A stretch of 62,611 nucleotides of DNA from Prevotella sp. (GTDB lineage Bacteria > Bacteroidota > Bacteroidia > Bacteroidales > Bacteroidaceae). The position numbers were made by a program, and so were the translations under genes. Of the stretch, positions 29,543 through 38,271 are shown piece by piece. Numbering within the stretch: the first letter of the stretch is position 1; each line of letters begins with the position of its first letter. The stretch lies in NCBI GenBank assembly GCA_017477435.1, contig JAFUVV010000008.1, positions 1 to 62,611 of the forward strand, given 5' to 3'. The notes beneath the pieces were generated by a model. The model saw nothing but the letters and a program-made list of their open reading frames with translations, ran no database searches and was not told where the DNA came from.

Positions 29543-29625
29543 GTACATGGCTTTTGTACTCCGAGTACAAAGGCCATGTACTCTTAGTACAACGTTCATC
29601 TACTCCGCGTACAAAGCCCATGTAC
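29543..29625 (+). repeat. GTAC-family 22-bp tandem array, four units (locus B)
   Basis: Four GTAC-N9-GTAC units at 22-bp spacing cover 83 bp. Spacers are ATGGCTTTT, AAAGGCCAT, AACGTTCAT and AAAGCCCAT; the third unit is degenerate, as in locus A. The array lies between the convergent ends of lptB and the small-peptide gene. Confidence 0.93.
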
Positions 29626-29731
29626 TGCCGCCAGCCACATTTCCCGCACCTCCCTCTCGTGCCTAGAGCGGTCTTGTCTCATACTCTGATATCGCCTTCC
29701 TCGTCCTGATGACCGGTTATGGCTAAGCCGG

Positions 29732-29769
29732 AAAAAGAAGCAGGAGGTGGTCTCGCGACTACCTCCTGC
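29732..29769 (-). terminator. Terminator of the LRR-small peptide operon
   Basis: GCAGGAGGT (29740-29748) pairs with ACCTCCTGC (29761-29769), extended by four more pairs around the loop TCGC. On the minus strand the hairpin is followed by TTCTTTTTCC, so it ends the minus-strand transcript 55 bases after its last stop codon. Confidence 0.88.
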
Positions 29770-29823
29770 AACGGAATTATTAAATAGTATTATAATATAA
29801 AAGACTTTAATTTTGTCCGGCTG

Positions 29824-30021
29824 TCAGTCCCAAAGGTTCACATCGTGGAGCTTCCAGATGTCTTCTTCCTCCCCGGGTTCGTTGCCCTTCGAGTCGATGG
29901 GATCGCCTTCTTCATAGTCGCCGCCCACACCAGGACTGGCTACGATCATCAGGTTCTCGCTCCTTGCGCAAAGAATCTCCGAGGTGGGGGCTACGTATAA
30001 TGATTTCTCTTGTATTTTCAT
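29824..30021 (-). CDS. Small uncharacterised protein with Trp-rich C-terminus
   Basis: The 65-residue protein starts MKIQEKSLYVAPTSEILCARSENLMIVASPGVGG, continues with an acidic stretch (DYEEGDPIDSKGNEPGEEED) and ends IWKLHDVNLWD. There is no signal peptide or membrane helix. I recall many Prevotella proteins of this build (Met-Lys, an xPxxE/ILC motif, a Ser-Pro-Gly turn, acidic middle, Trp near the end), with no known function. It begins 48 bases after the LRR protein gene and shares its terminator, so both are probably on one mRNA. It could be an accessory or signal peptide of the surface protein; this is speculation. Confidence 0.75.
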   Translation of the reverse strand: MKIQEKSLYVAPTSEILCARSENLMIVASPGVGGDYEEGDPIDSKGNEPGEEEDIWKLHDVNLWD

Positions 30022-30069
30022 TTCTTTATTATATATTATGAGTTTGTTGTTTTCAATGAGTCTTGCCTA

Positions 30070-33000
30070 TCACTTCACCACGAATTTCTTTCCGTTCTTG
30101 ATGTAGACGCCCTTGCGTGTAGTGTCGCCGACGCTCACACCCTGGAGGTTGTAAGTCTTTCCGTCGCCCACTACTTCCGAGCCGTCGACGATGGTATCGA
30201 TGCCTGTCACGTTGTCGTCGAAGTCGAACACGAGCTTAGCGCCCGGCTCAGAGTTCTCCAGCTGCAGGTATGCCTTGTGGAGAGGCATCGTGACGGTCTT
30301 GCCGTTGAGGGCCTTGAAGAGGCCGCCCGACATCACGTAGATGTTATTCTCCGAGTCAACGACCTGCTGCTCGTTGATCGTCACACCCTTCATTGCGCTC
30401 TCTGCAGCAACGTTCACGTCGCTCTCGCCGATGGTGTAGAAGAAGCCGTCGTCGGTCTTCTCGCCGCCATAGTATTTCAGCAGCACGCCAGTGCCGGCTG
30501 GGATGTAAGTGCCATCATAGCCTGCCGACTCGAGCGATGTCATGCGTACGTGGTACTCGCTCTCGCCGTAGTCGCCGCCACCTGGGCACAGACCCTCGAG
30601 CATAGCAGCGAAGGCAAGCACGTCGCCGGCTCCGGTCTCCTTCTTGAACTCCGACAGGTCGACGTCGAACTCACGCGAGAAGGTGCCATATTTCTTTGTG
30701 ATGGAGATGCCCGGAATCTTGTAGTCTATCTGGTCTGTGAAGTCTATCCATTCCGTCTTGTAGGCATCGCACTTGCTCTTCTTCACGTAAATCTTCTGCG
30801 AAGGCAGGAACTCCTTGAACTCCTCCGACAGACCGAAGTACTGGCGGCTCATCCATTCGGCAGGCTCGTTGGCTGTGAACACCACCTGCTCGATGGTCGA
30901 GGATACGGGCTTCACCTTTCCGTCGACGGTCTCCGTCTTGGTCACGAAAGCCATAGAGCCGATGTAGCCCACCTTGCTCTTCACCACCACTTCCTTGATG
31001 TTCTCGCTTGTGTTCTCGAAGGCATAGTCGCCGATGAGGTTCACGGCATAGGTGGCGCCGTCCTCGGTGTTGGTCACCTTCTCAGGAACGATGTACACTT
31101 TAGCCGTCGAACGTGTGCCGAGCAGGTTGGCAGCGGTGTTCGACATCGGCAGCAGCTCGTCCTGGCCGTCGTCGGTAGTGCGCTGAGCATAGAAAGAGGT
31201 CTTCATATCCTTGAACTGCGAGTAGTAGGTGTCGTACTTGTCGCCCTTGCCCTTGTGATTCTGGACGTAGTCATTATACACTTCTTTTCTCACGTAGATT
31301 GTGATGTTCTGGAACATGTCCTGGGCCTGTGTGCCATTATCGATGGCCATCTGGTTCTCGCCCTGCGCAATCTTGTCGGGGTCGATGAGTTCGTCGCCGA
31401 GGAATGCTATCGACTGCAGGCTGGCGTCGAGACCGAAGGCGCGCTTGCCGATCTGCTCAACTTTCGCAGGGATACAGATGTTCGTAAACTTCTCTCCGCA
31501 CTCGTAGAAGGCGTTGTCGCCAATCTTCGTGAGCGATGGAGGCAGCAGGGTGAAGTCTTCGCGGGCCATTCCCGGTGGAAACAGCTCGAGAGTGCTCTTG
31601 TCCTTCGAGCAGAGGTAGCCCTGTACGCTCGAGTAGCGTTCGTTGTTCTCATCTACTATAAATTCCTTCAGTTTCGTGCAGCCCTTGAATGCAGTCGGAC
31701 TGACGAAGGTTGTCGATGCCGGCAGCGAGACAGCCTCAAGCACGTCGCAGTTACGGAAGGCTTCGGCATAGATGTTCTTAACCTTGCCAGGGATTGTGAT
31801 CTTCTCTATTCCGCAGTCGGCAAAGGCGCCGGTGCTGATGGTCTCAATCACGGCATCCTCGGCAAACTCCACGGTCTTCAGGTTCTTGCAATTAAAGAAA
31901 GCTTTTGCATTGATGTCGGTAATCGACTTTGGCAGGTTGATGTATTCGAGCGATGTGAGGTCGGCGAAAGCTTCGCTGCCGATTACCGTCAGGTTGTCGC
32001 AGCTGCCCTCGAAAACAACCCTCTTCAGGTTGTTGTCATAAGCTACGAAGTCATTACTAATAGCCTTCAGCTGCGATCCGTCGGGGATGATGATTTCTTC
32101 AAGAGCATAGCAATACCCCAAGCATCTTTCTCCTGTATTAGTGAGTGATTTCGGAAGAGTAAATGACTTCATCGCATTGTTCCTGAAAAAGATAAGTTCT
32201 CCAAGATATGTCAGGCTCGATTCCTCGGCAAATATCATCTCAGAGAGTGGCACATCAGCAAATGCGCGTCCTTTTATCGACGTGACAGTCGAGGGGATTG
32301 TGATAGTGCTTAATTTAGTATTGTCAAATGCAAACATGCCTATGGTCTTCAATCCCTCGTTAAGTACAATACTCGTAAACTTAGCTCTTTGGAATGCACG
32401 GTCGGCTATGTTCTCAGTAGTTTCAGGCACAGTGTATTCCGTTGGCTCTGTTCTGCCTACAGGGTATGCCAAAAGGGTCTTGCTGTCGGCGGTAAAGAGC
32501 ACGCCGTCGATGTCTTTATACTCAGGATTTCCTTCTTTTACGAAAATGTTCTGAATCTTATTTCCAGCTATCGATCCCTCGGGAATCTTTGTCATTTCTG
32601 CCGGAATGTGGATAGTAATCAGGTTCTGTGCGTTGATGGTTGTATTGCCGAGTGTTTCTGCATGGCCGAGGTCGAGCACCTTAAACTTGGCGTTATAGAA
32701 TGCCATGTCGCCTATGGTCTTCACTCCATCGGGCACGGTATACGTTTCATCTGGCTTTGCCTCCGGATAGCGTACGAGTTTCGTCTTATCCTTGTTGAAG
32801 ATCACACCATCGATGCTGCAATAGGTGGCGTTCTCTGGAACTACTTCGAAGTACGTGATTTTCGAGCCGTTATCGATGTATCTGCGATAATTGTTGTCTA
32901 CTATTATCTGTACATTATTCACATTCTTTCCGATGACCACTTTTTTCACATACTTTTGATAGGCGAATGCCTGTGCTCTGATTTCCTCCACTGCAGGGTC

Positions 33001-33537
33001 TACTACGAACGTTTCGTCTACCACTTTAGCTCGTGGCACATAGACGAGAGCTTTCTTTCCCTTTGTGTAGAGTATGCCGTTTTCAGCCTCATAAGTCGCG
33101 TTTTCCGGATCTACCGTTATTTCTGCGAATCCTGTGGGCATAGTCCATCCATTGGTGTATGAGAAGCTTCTTAGATTTTTGGGAAAGTGAATCTTGGTGA
33201 TAGACGTATTGCGGAAAGACGCATAGTTGAGAATCTCCATGGTCTCCGGTAGCGTTATCGCTGTGATACCGCTGTTGAAACTTGTACCGTTACCATCGCC
33301 AATTTCTGTTACGGTAAATGTTACGTCCTTTCCGTCGAACACTTTGGCAGGAATTACCAGCTCTCCAGTCTTCGTACTTCCCATCACTTGGACTTTAACA
33401 GCATCACCACTGACGCTTGCCACTTGGTAGGTGATCTCGTCTATCGTCACGCGATCACCTTCGACATAGGCCTTCACCCCTGTCACGAAAGCAATCATCG
33501 CGACGAGGAGAAGGATTCTTTTTAAAAACCTTTTCAT
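30070..33537 (-). CDS. BspA-like leucine-rich repeat surface protein
   Basis: The 1155-residue secreted protein has a signal peptide (MKRFLKRILLLVAMIAFVTGVKA) and many LRR_5-type repeats of about 23 residues from residue 65 to about 770. Typical units are ITAITLPETMEILNYASFRNTSITKIHFP and LEYINLPKSITDINAKAFFNCKNLKTVEF. A less regular C-terminal part follows, with AGTGVLLKYYGG. The protein ends in the Prevotella-type tail KTYNLQGVSVGDTTRKGVYIKNGKKFVVK. BspA-like proteins bind host proteins or other bacteria; here adhesion is inferred from the family. No cysteine lipobox is present. The function of the tail in anchoring or secretion is not proven. Confidence 0.9.
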   Translation of the reverse strand: MKRFLKRILLLVAMIAFVTGVKAYVEGDRVTIDEITYQVASVSGDAVKVQVMGSTKTGELVIPAKVFDGKDVTFTVTEIGDGNGTSFNSGITAITLPETMEILNYASFRNTSITKIHFPKNLRSFSYTNGWTMPTGFAEITVDPENATYEAENGILYTKGKKALVYVPRAKVVDETFVVDPAVEEIRAQAFAYQKYVKKVVIGKNVNNVQIIVDNNYRRYIDNGSKITYFEVVPENATYCSIDGVIFNKDKTKLVRYPEAKPDETYTVPDGVKTIGDMAFYNAKFKVLDLGHAETLGNTTINAQNLITIHIPAEMTKIPEGSIAGNKIQNIFVKEGNPEYKDIDGVLFTADSKTLLAYPVGRTEPTEYTVPETTENIADRAFQRAKFTSIVLNEGLKTIGMFAFDNTKLSTITIPSTVTSIKGRAFADVPLSEMIFAEESSLTYLGELIFFRNNAMKSFTLPKSLTNTGERCLGYCYALEEIIIPDGSQLKAISNDFVAYDNNLKRVVFEGSCDNLTVIGSEAFADLTSLEYINLPKSITDINAKAFFNCKNLKTVEFAEDAVIETISTGAFADCGIEKITIPGKVKNIYAEAFRNCDVLEAVSLPASTTFVSPTAFKGCTKLKEFIVDENNERYSSVQGYLCSKDKSTLELFPPGMAREDFTLLPPSLTKIGDNAFYECGEKFTNICIPAKVEQIGKRAFGLDASLQSIAFLGDELIDPDKIAQGENQMAIDNGTQAQDMFQNITIYVRKEVYNDYVQNHKGKGDKYDTYYSQFKDMKTSFYAQRTTDDGQDELLPMSNTAANLLGTRSTAKVYIVPEKVTNTEDGATYAVNLIGDYAFENTSENIKEVVVKSKVGYIGSMAFVTKTETVDGKVKPVSSTIEQVVFTANEPAEWMSRQYFGLSEEFKEFLPSQKIYVKKSKCDAYKTEWIDFTDQIDYKIPGISITKKYGTFSREFDVDLSEFKKETGAGDVLAFAAMLEGLCPGGGDYGESEYHVRMTSLESAGYDGTYIPAGTGVLLKYYGGEKTDDGFFYTIGESDVNVAAESAMKGVTINEQQVVDSENNIYVMSGGLFKALNGKTVTMPLHKAYLQLENSEPGAKLVFDFDDNVTGIDTIVDGSEVVGDGKTYNLQGVSVGDTTRKGVYIKNGKKFVVK

Positions 33538-33640
33538 GATTGTTTTTATGAAAATAGCGGCACGCCAGTCCTACTATGCCATAAAATTAACAAAATTTTA
33601 CCATGAAGAAAACGTGAACTGAAAATGCCTCTATACCTTT

Positions 33641-33831
33641 GTCTTGTGGTCCTAGGAAAACCTGCATATAAAGATATAGTGATGTCAGTCCACGCTATCG
33701 CGCGGAGTTCCACTATGCCATCTTGTATATGCGTTTTGAAATTTCCTAGGTTTCAAGACACAAGAACGGACATAACGTCTCTCTATTAAACCCTCAAAAT
33801 CTGATGCATTTACCCCCTGGGGACTGACATC
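33641..33831. other. Nested inverted repeats upstream of the LRR gene (MITE-like or structured leader)
   Basis: GTCTTG...CCTAGGAAA...GCATATA (33641-33670) is inverted at 33726-33759 (TATATGC...TTTCCTAGG...CAAGAC). A second perfect 11-bp inverted repeat, GATGTCAGTCC (33681-33691) and GGACTGACATC (33821-33831), is interleaved with it. AGTCCTACTATGCCAT at 33567 recurs with two changes at 33706. No coding frame is convincing. The gap 33538-34342 also holds a GATAG array, two 28-bp palindromic repeats and a terminator. Confidence 0.6.
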
Positions 33832-33947
33832 GGTGGCAGAATTACTATTTTATATTATTATAGGCAAATTAATTATGATTTTTAACTAAAATTAATAGGT
33901 TTTTTTCTTTGTATAGTTATTGGCGACATGGGTATGTGCCTGCGGCA

Positions 33948-34052
33948 GTATCAAGCACGGATAGCGTTGCTATCAAGCCAAGATAGTGTTGCTATCAAAG
34001 CCAGATAGCGTTTCTATCAAACACGGATAGCGTTGCTATCAGAACCAGATAG
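33948..34052 (+). repeat. GATAG-family 22-bp tandem array, five units (locus H)
   Basis: GATAG arms start at 33960, 33982, 34004, 34026 and 34048, exactly 22 bp apart. Spacers between TATC and GATAG are AAGCACG, AAGCCAA, AAAGCCA, AAACACG and AGAACCA. The orientation is opposite to loci F and G. Outer half-units (33938 and after 34052) have degenerate arms, so the array boundary falls on intact arms. Confidence 0.92.
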
Positions 34053-34155
34053 TATTTCAGCGAAACACGAATGCTCCGTTTGGTCATGTGGGAGGATCGG
34101 CTCTCGGTGGTGTGGAGGCTGTGTCGTGCGTCGGGGGTGGAATGCATGGTCTGCG

Positions 34156-34183
34156 TTGCGGGCGGGGACGCCCGCGGTCCCAG
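34156..34183. repeat. 28-bp GC-rich palindromic repeat, copy 1
   Basis: The unit TTGCGGGCGGGGACGCCCGC plus GGTCCCAG occurs here and, identical, at 34310-34337. GGGCG and CGCCC form a hairpin around GGGA. It is far more GC-rich than the surrounding DNA. A partial copy (TTGCGGGCG) is at 34201. I recall this type of palindrome as a widespread repeat in unrelated bacteria. Confidence 0.85.
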
Positions 34184-34236
34184 GCTGCACTCCGACTGCG
34201 TTGCGGGCGATGATGAGGCTGTGGCTATATAATATA

Positions 34237-34274
34237 AATAAGGAACGCGGGCGAGAATGCTCGAGTTCCTTATT
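34237..34274 (-). terminator. Terminator downstream of the GH2 gene
   Basis: AATAAGGAAC (34237-34246) pairs with GTTCCTTATT (34265-34274), with an inner CGAG/CTCG stem. On the minus strand the hairpin is followed by TATATTATATAG, so it probably ends the glycosidase transcript about 70 bases after its stop. Confidence 0.7.
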
Positions 34275-34309
34275 CGTGTTTTGCGTTTTACATTTTACCT
34301 TCCGCAGCT

Positions 34310-34337
34310 TTGCGGGCGGGGACGCCCGCGGTCCCAG
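34310..34337. repeat. 28-bp GC-rich palindromic repeat, copy 2
   Basis: Identical to the copy at 34156-34183 and in the same orientation, 154 bp apart. It ends five bases before the stop codon of the minus-strand glycosidase gene. Confidence 0.85.
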
Positions 34338-34342
34338 AAAAG

Positions 34343-37300
34343 CTATTTCTTCATTTCATTGATGATTACCTGTATGTCGGCGGTGGATATTTTGCCGTCG
34401 CCGTTGAGGTCGTAGGTCATGTTCTGTGAGCTTTCGTCTTTTTTCATTTCGTTGATGATCACCTGTATGTCGGCGGTGGAGACTTTTCCGTCGTGATTGA
34501 GGTCGTAGGGGTTGGGCTTTTTCAGTCCCTTCAATCCGAAGTCGATATACTGTCCTCCTGCTGCCTGGTGGCAGTGTATGCCGACGATGTTGTCGGCGGT
34601 GGGAGTGATGGCTTGCAGTGCTTCGGGCGCGATGGCGATGTCTTCATAGGCGGTGAGGAATCCTGTGGCTGAGTAGGCGAGGACGCCGTTGATGTACACT
34701 TCCACGTCTTCGTCGTGATAGATTCGTCCCCAGATAGATTCTATCTCGTCGGGCGTTGCTCCTGTCAGGTCGAGCGTGTGTCGGAGGTAGATGTCGGCGG
34801 TGTTCCATCGGGTGCGTGTGACGGAGTTTGGCGGGTTGCCGTTGCCGAATCCGCTTATTCCGTTGTTCCAGCTGGAGCTGTCGAAGTCTTTCTGATTCCA
34901 GCCTTCCGCGGCCGCTGTGGTCCACTGCCATTGCTCGCTGTCGCTTTCCTCGGCTGTGGGCAGGAGGATGTCCTGCACGAAGTTGTTTGCGGCGATGATT
35001 TTCTCGAGTTCGTCTTTCGAGATGATGATTACGCTTCCTTGCTGTGCTCCCTCGGGGAACTTGACGTCGTCGGTGGTGACGGCTTTCCACGTCAGGTGTT
35101 CGAGGTCGGTGGTTCCGAAGAGTTTCATGTCGTTCTCGCTGCGGGCATACATATACATCCCCTCGCCGCCGAAGGTGATGAATGTGGCTGGCGACATCAG
35201 TCGGGGATACGTCTGTGAGAACATTCGTGTCGGGTTGTGGAAGAGTCCTCCGTCCTTGTCGAGCGAGGTGGCTGTGGCGCGATACATCTGCTCGTTGTCG
35301 AATCGCTGGAAGAAGGCCTGATAGGTGTCGCCGGTGCGAACGATGTGGAAGTCGTTCACGCCGATGTCGAAGTCGGCAAGCTCGTAGGCGTCGGTGAATG
35401 TCTTCCAGTCGCGAGTCGTCGTGCAGTAGGCTCTCATGCGGTTGTTGACGAGCGATGTCCAGTAGACATAGTATGTTCCGCTCTCCTCATCGAAGACGTA
35501 CTCCGGCGCGTAGGCATTTGCTGCTGTTACGCCTCCCAGGCTGCCGTCAACCACCATCACTTTGCCGTTTTCGCTGCCGTCGGCTGCTGTCCAGTGGATG
35601 AGGTCGTCAGACTGCCAGTGATAGATGCCGGGATTGTTGAGTCCCCAAGTGTGTACGAGGTGGAAGACGTCCTTTCCTCCTTCCTTCACTCGTCGTACGA
35701 ATGGGTCGCGAATGCGCAGGCTGGCGTCGTAGCCATTGAACACTCCCCGGCCCTCGTTGATGTACTGCCATGAGCGTCCGTCGTAGCTGTAGGCATAGAC
35801 GAGTCGGTCCTGGTTCGACGTGAAGCACGTCATGAGATAGACGGAGTCGGTGCTTTCCTCGGCTGCTGGCGGTGTCGCCTCGACGATATCGGTCACCTCG
35901 CAGCCGTCGTTGGCCTTGTATTTCTTCACACTGAAGCCTGCGTCGATATACTGTCCGCCCGCGCTCTGGTGGCAGTGGATTGCTATGAGGTTCTCGTCGC
36001 TGTTTTTTATCGCCTTCCGTCCTTCGGGCAGGATGTCTATCTCCTGATAGCGGGTGTTGTAGCCTGTTATCTTGCATGCGAGCACACCGTTGATGTAGAC
36101 CTCTGTGTCCTCGTCGTAGTACATGTGTAGGCACAGGTCGGCGAGTTCCTCTTCGGTGAGTTCGGGCATTTCGAACGTTCTCCGGAGCCAGATGTCGGAA
36201 GTGTTCCAATAGGTTCTCCGCCCGCTATTCGTTCCGAAGCCGGCCCTTCCCGTGCTCCAAGCGGTGTCGTCGAAGGTGTCGAGCTGCCATCCGTCGGCGG
36301 GTGCCGTGGTTGTGTATTTCCATCTGATGTTGTTGCCTGTGTCGCCGGCTTCCACTTTCACCTCTGCTCCTGTGTATCGATAGTTGATGGTCTTCACTAT
36401 CTTGTCGCGAATGAGCTTGCGTTGAGCGTCGGACACCTTGAGCACCTTGCGGTCGTAGGTGTAGAGTCCGTTCACCTCTTGCTCCACGTCGGTTATCTGT
36501 GTGTATACCGATCCCCAGAGGGCCTTGTCCTTCTGTAGCTCCTGTAGGCGGTCGGTATAGCTGTTGTAGAGAGCGGTGTAGTCGTCGCTGTTGGTGACTG
36601 AGGTGTAGACCTGCTGGCTTCCCGACCACAGATGGTCTTCCACTTCGAGCGTTATACCGCCGAACTCTCCGCAGACTACTACGCGTTCATTGGCCGGATT
36701 GTCGCTTGCTCCCGGTGCGGGATAGCTGTGGATATCGACGATGTCGCCTACTTCGAAGTCGGTCCATCCGGTCACGGCGTTGATGAGGCGGTACTGGTCG
36801 CGGTCGGTATTGCGCACGTTGTTCACGCCTTTGAACGTGTGTGAGCTTCCGTTGTCGGCGTCCTGTCCCCAGCCTTCGTTATATACCACCCACACCCCGA
36901 TCGACGGGTGCGACTGGAGGGTGTTTATGATGCGTCGGCATTCATCGTAGAATATCTCCTGCACCTCTTCTTTCGTGCCGAGCGTACCGCCTGTTCCGCC
37001 GTTGGGCATGTCCTGCCACACGATGAGTCCGTTGCGGTCGCACCACTCATACCAGAGATCGTTTTCCACCTTTATGTGTTTTCTGACCATGTTCATCCCG
37101 AACGACTTGATGGCCTGGAGGTCGAAGATCATTGCCTCGTAGCTTGGAGGTGTGAGCAGTCCGTCGGGCCACCAGCCCTGGTCGAGAGGTCCGTACATGT
37201 AGATGGGCTTGTTGTTCAGTAGGAACGCTGGGTGTCCGTCGACCATTCCGCGGCTGAACTTACGCATGCCGAAGTACCCCTCTGCCGTGTCTACGGTGTT

Positions 37301-38209
37301 GCCGTTCTGGGAGAGGGTGAACACGACGTCGTAGAGGTTTGGCTCGTCGGGCGACCACAGGTGTGCGCCGGGGATGCTGATGGTGAAGTCTTTGTCGGCG
37401 TCGACGTTCTCCACTCGTGTCACCTCCGTGCCTTCATATCTCACCGTTGCGCTCACTTTTGTTCCTTCTCCCGTGGCATGCACGCGGAGCGTCACCCGCG
37501 AGTTGTCGATGTCGGGCAGCACTTCGTAGCGCTCGATGTGAGCAGGACTCACTGGCTCGAGCCACACCGTCTGCCATATGCCGCTCACTGCGGTGTACCA
37601 TATCCCGCTGGGACTGATGGTCTGTTTGCCCAGTGGCTGTCCGCCGCGGTTCGTAGGGTCGTTGACAGCCACCTGCACCTCCTGCTCTCCCTCGTCGGTG
37701 AGGAACTCGGTGATGTCGATGGAGAACGGGTCGCTGCCGCCCCGATGCTCGCCTGCCAGCTGTCCGTTGATGTATACCTTGCACCACCAGTCGACGGCTC
37801 CGAAGTTCATCAGCACGTTCTTCCCTTTGAAAGACTCGGGGAGGGTGAACGTGCGGCGGTAGAACAGCGTGCTGTTGGCGTTGGCTGAATAGTCGGTGAG
37901 CATGATTCCCGAGAGTGCCGATTCAACGCCGAACGGTACGAGGATCTGCCTCGTGAACAGCCGTTCCCTGCTGACGTAGTTGAGGTTGATGGAGTTAGAC
38001 AGGCGGTAGTAGCCCCACGTGCCGTTGAGGTTCATCCATTCCGAGCGCTTCAGTTGCGGGCGCGGATACTCCTGCCACACGGCCTCCGGATTGATGTTCT
38101 CGCCCCATGGCGTCATGATGGGTGCGGAAAGCCGCTGCCAGTCGGCAGCATGAATGTTGCAGCAGCAGAGTATGAGCATTGCCGCAGTAATGATAATGAC
38201 TTTTCTCAT
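34343..38209 (-). CDS. Secreted multi-domain GH2 glycosidase with GH43-like and dockerin modules
   Basis: The 1288-residue protein has a signal peptide (to about residue 22). The GH2 sugar-binding, Ig-like and TIM-barrel parts span about 40-600, with candidate acid/base Glu445 (VYNEGWG, the NE pair) and nucleophile Glu515 (CGEFGG). A jelly-roll-like domain (about 628-760) is followed by a five-bladed GH43-like propeller (about 788-1075; RIRDPFVRR, NAYAPEYVFDEE), then a second copy of the jelly-roll (about 1091-1228). It ends in a type I dockerin (1233-1288) with two Ca-loop repeats (DLNHDGKVSTADIQVIINEM; DLNGDGKISTADIQVIINEM). The substrate is unknown; beta-galactosidase-like or arabinoside activity is possible. 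A consensus promoter lies upstream. Confidence 0.88.
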   Translation of the reverse strand: MRKVIIITAAMLILCCCNIHAADWQRLSAPIMTPWGENINPEAVWQEYPRPQLKRSEWMNLNGTWGYYRLSNSINLNYVSRERLFTRQILVPFGVESALSGIMLTDYSANANSTLFYRRTFTLPESFKGKNVLMNFGAVDWWCKVYINGQLAGEHRGGSDPFSIDITEFLTDEGEQEVQVAVNDPTNRGGQPLGKQTISPSGIWYTAVSGIWQTVWLEPVSPAHIERYEVLPDIDNSRVTLRVHATGEGTKVSATVRYEGTEVTRVENVDADKDFTISIPGAHLWSPDEPNLYDVVFTLSQNGNTVDTAEGYFGMRKFSRGMVDGHPAFLLNNKPIYMYGPLDQGWWPDGLLTPPSYEAMIFDLQAIKSFGMNMVRKHIKVENDLWYEWCDRNGLIVWQDMPNGGTGGTLGTKEEVQEIFYDECRRIINTLQSHPSIGVWVVYNEGWGQDADNGSSHTFKGVNNVRNTDRDQYRLINAVTGWTDFEVGDIVDIHSYPAPGASDNPANERVVVCGEFGGITLEVEDHLWSGSQQVYTSVTNSDDYTALYNSYTDRLQELQKDKALWGSVYTQITDVEQEVNGLYTYDRKVLKVSDAQRKLIRDKIVKTINYRYTGAEVKVEAGDTGNNIRWKYTTTAPADGWQLDTFDDTAWSTGRAGFGTNSGRRTYWNTSDIWLRRTFEMPELTEEELADLCLHMYYDEDTEVYINGVLACKITGYNTRYQEIDILPEGRKAIKNSDENLIAIHCHQSAGGQYIDAGFSVKKYKANDGCEVTDIVEATPPAAEESTDSVYLMTCFTSNQDRLVYAYSYDGRSWQYINEGRGVFNGYDASLRIRDPFVRRVKEGGKDVFHLVHTWGLNNPGIYHWQSDDLIHWTAADGSENGKVMVVDGSLGGVTAANAYAPEYVFDEESGTYYVYWTSLVNNRMRAYCTTTRDWKTFTDAYELADFDIGVNDFHIVRTGDTYQAFFQRFDNEQMYRATATSLDKDGGLFHNPTRMFSQTYPRLMSPATFITFGGEGMYMYARSENDMKLFGTTDLEHLTWKAVTTDDVKFPEGAQQGSVIIISKDELEKIIAANNFVQDILLPTAEESDSEQWQWTTAAAEGWNQKDFDSSSWNNGISGFGNGNPPNSVTRTRWNTADIYLRHTLDLTGATPDEIESIWGRIYHDEDVEVYINGVLAYSATGFLTAYEDIAIAPEALQAITPTADNIVGIHCHQAAGGQYIDFGLKGLKKPNPYDLNHDGKVSTADIQVIINEMKKDESSQNMTYDLNGDGKISTADIQVIINEMKK

Positions 38210-38240
38210 CTTGTTTTAGGTTTTGTATTTATTTCCGCAA

Positions 38241-38271
38241 CAAAGTTAGTGCAAACCGAAGGCAGAACAAA
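38241..38271 (-). promoter_or_regulatory. Promoter of the GH2 gene
   Basis: On the minus strand TTTG (38271-38268) and TAACTTTG (38248-38241) are 19 bases apart, a full match to the Bacteroidota -33/-7 consensus. The expected start is about 25 bases before the ATG at 38209. Confidence 0.85.

Noticed and set aside
30010-32148. 712-residue open frame on the plus strand
   Set aside because: It is antisense to the LRR surface protein, with no signal peptide or domain and Val/His/Leu-rich shadow composition.
34033-34362. 109-residue open frame on the plus strand
   Set aside because: It is built from the GATAG array and the 28-bp palindromic repeats and has no coding character.
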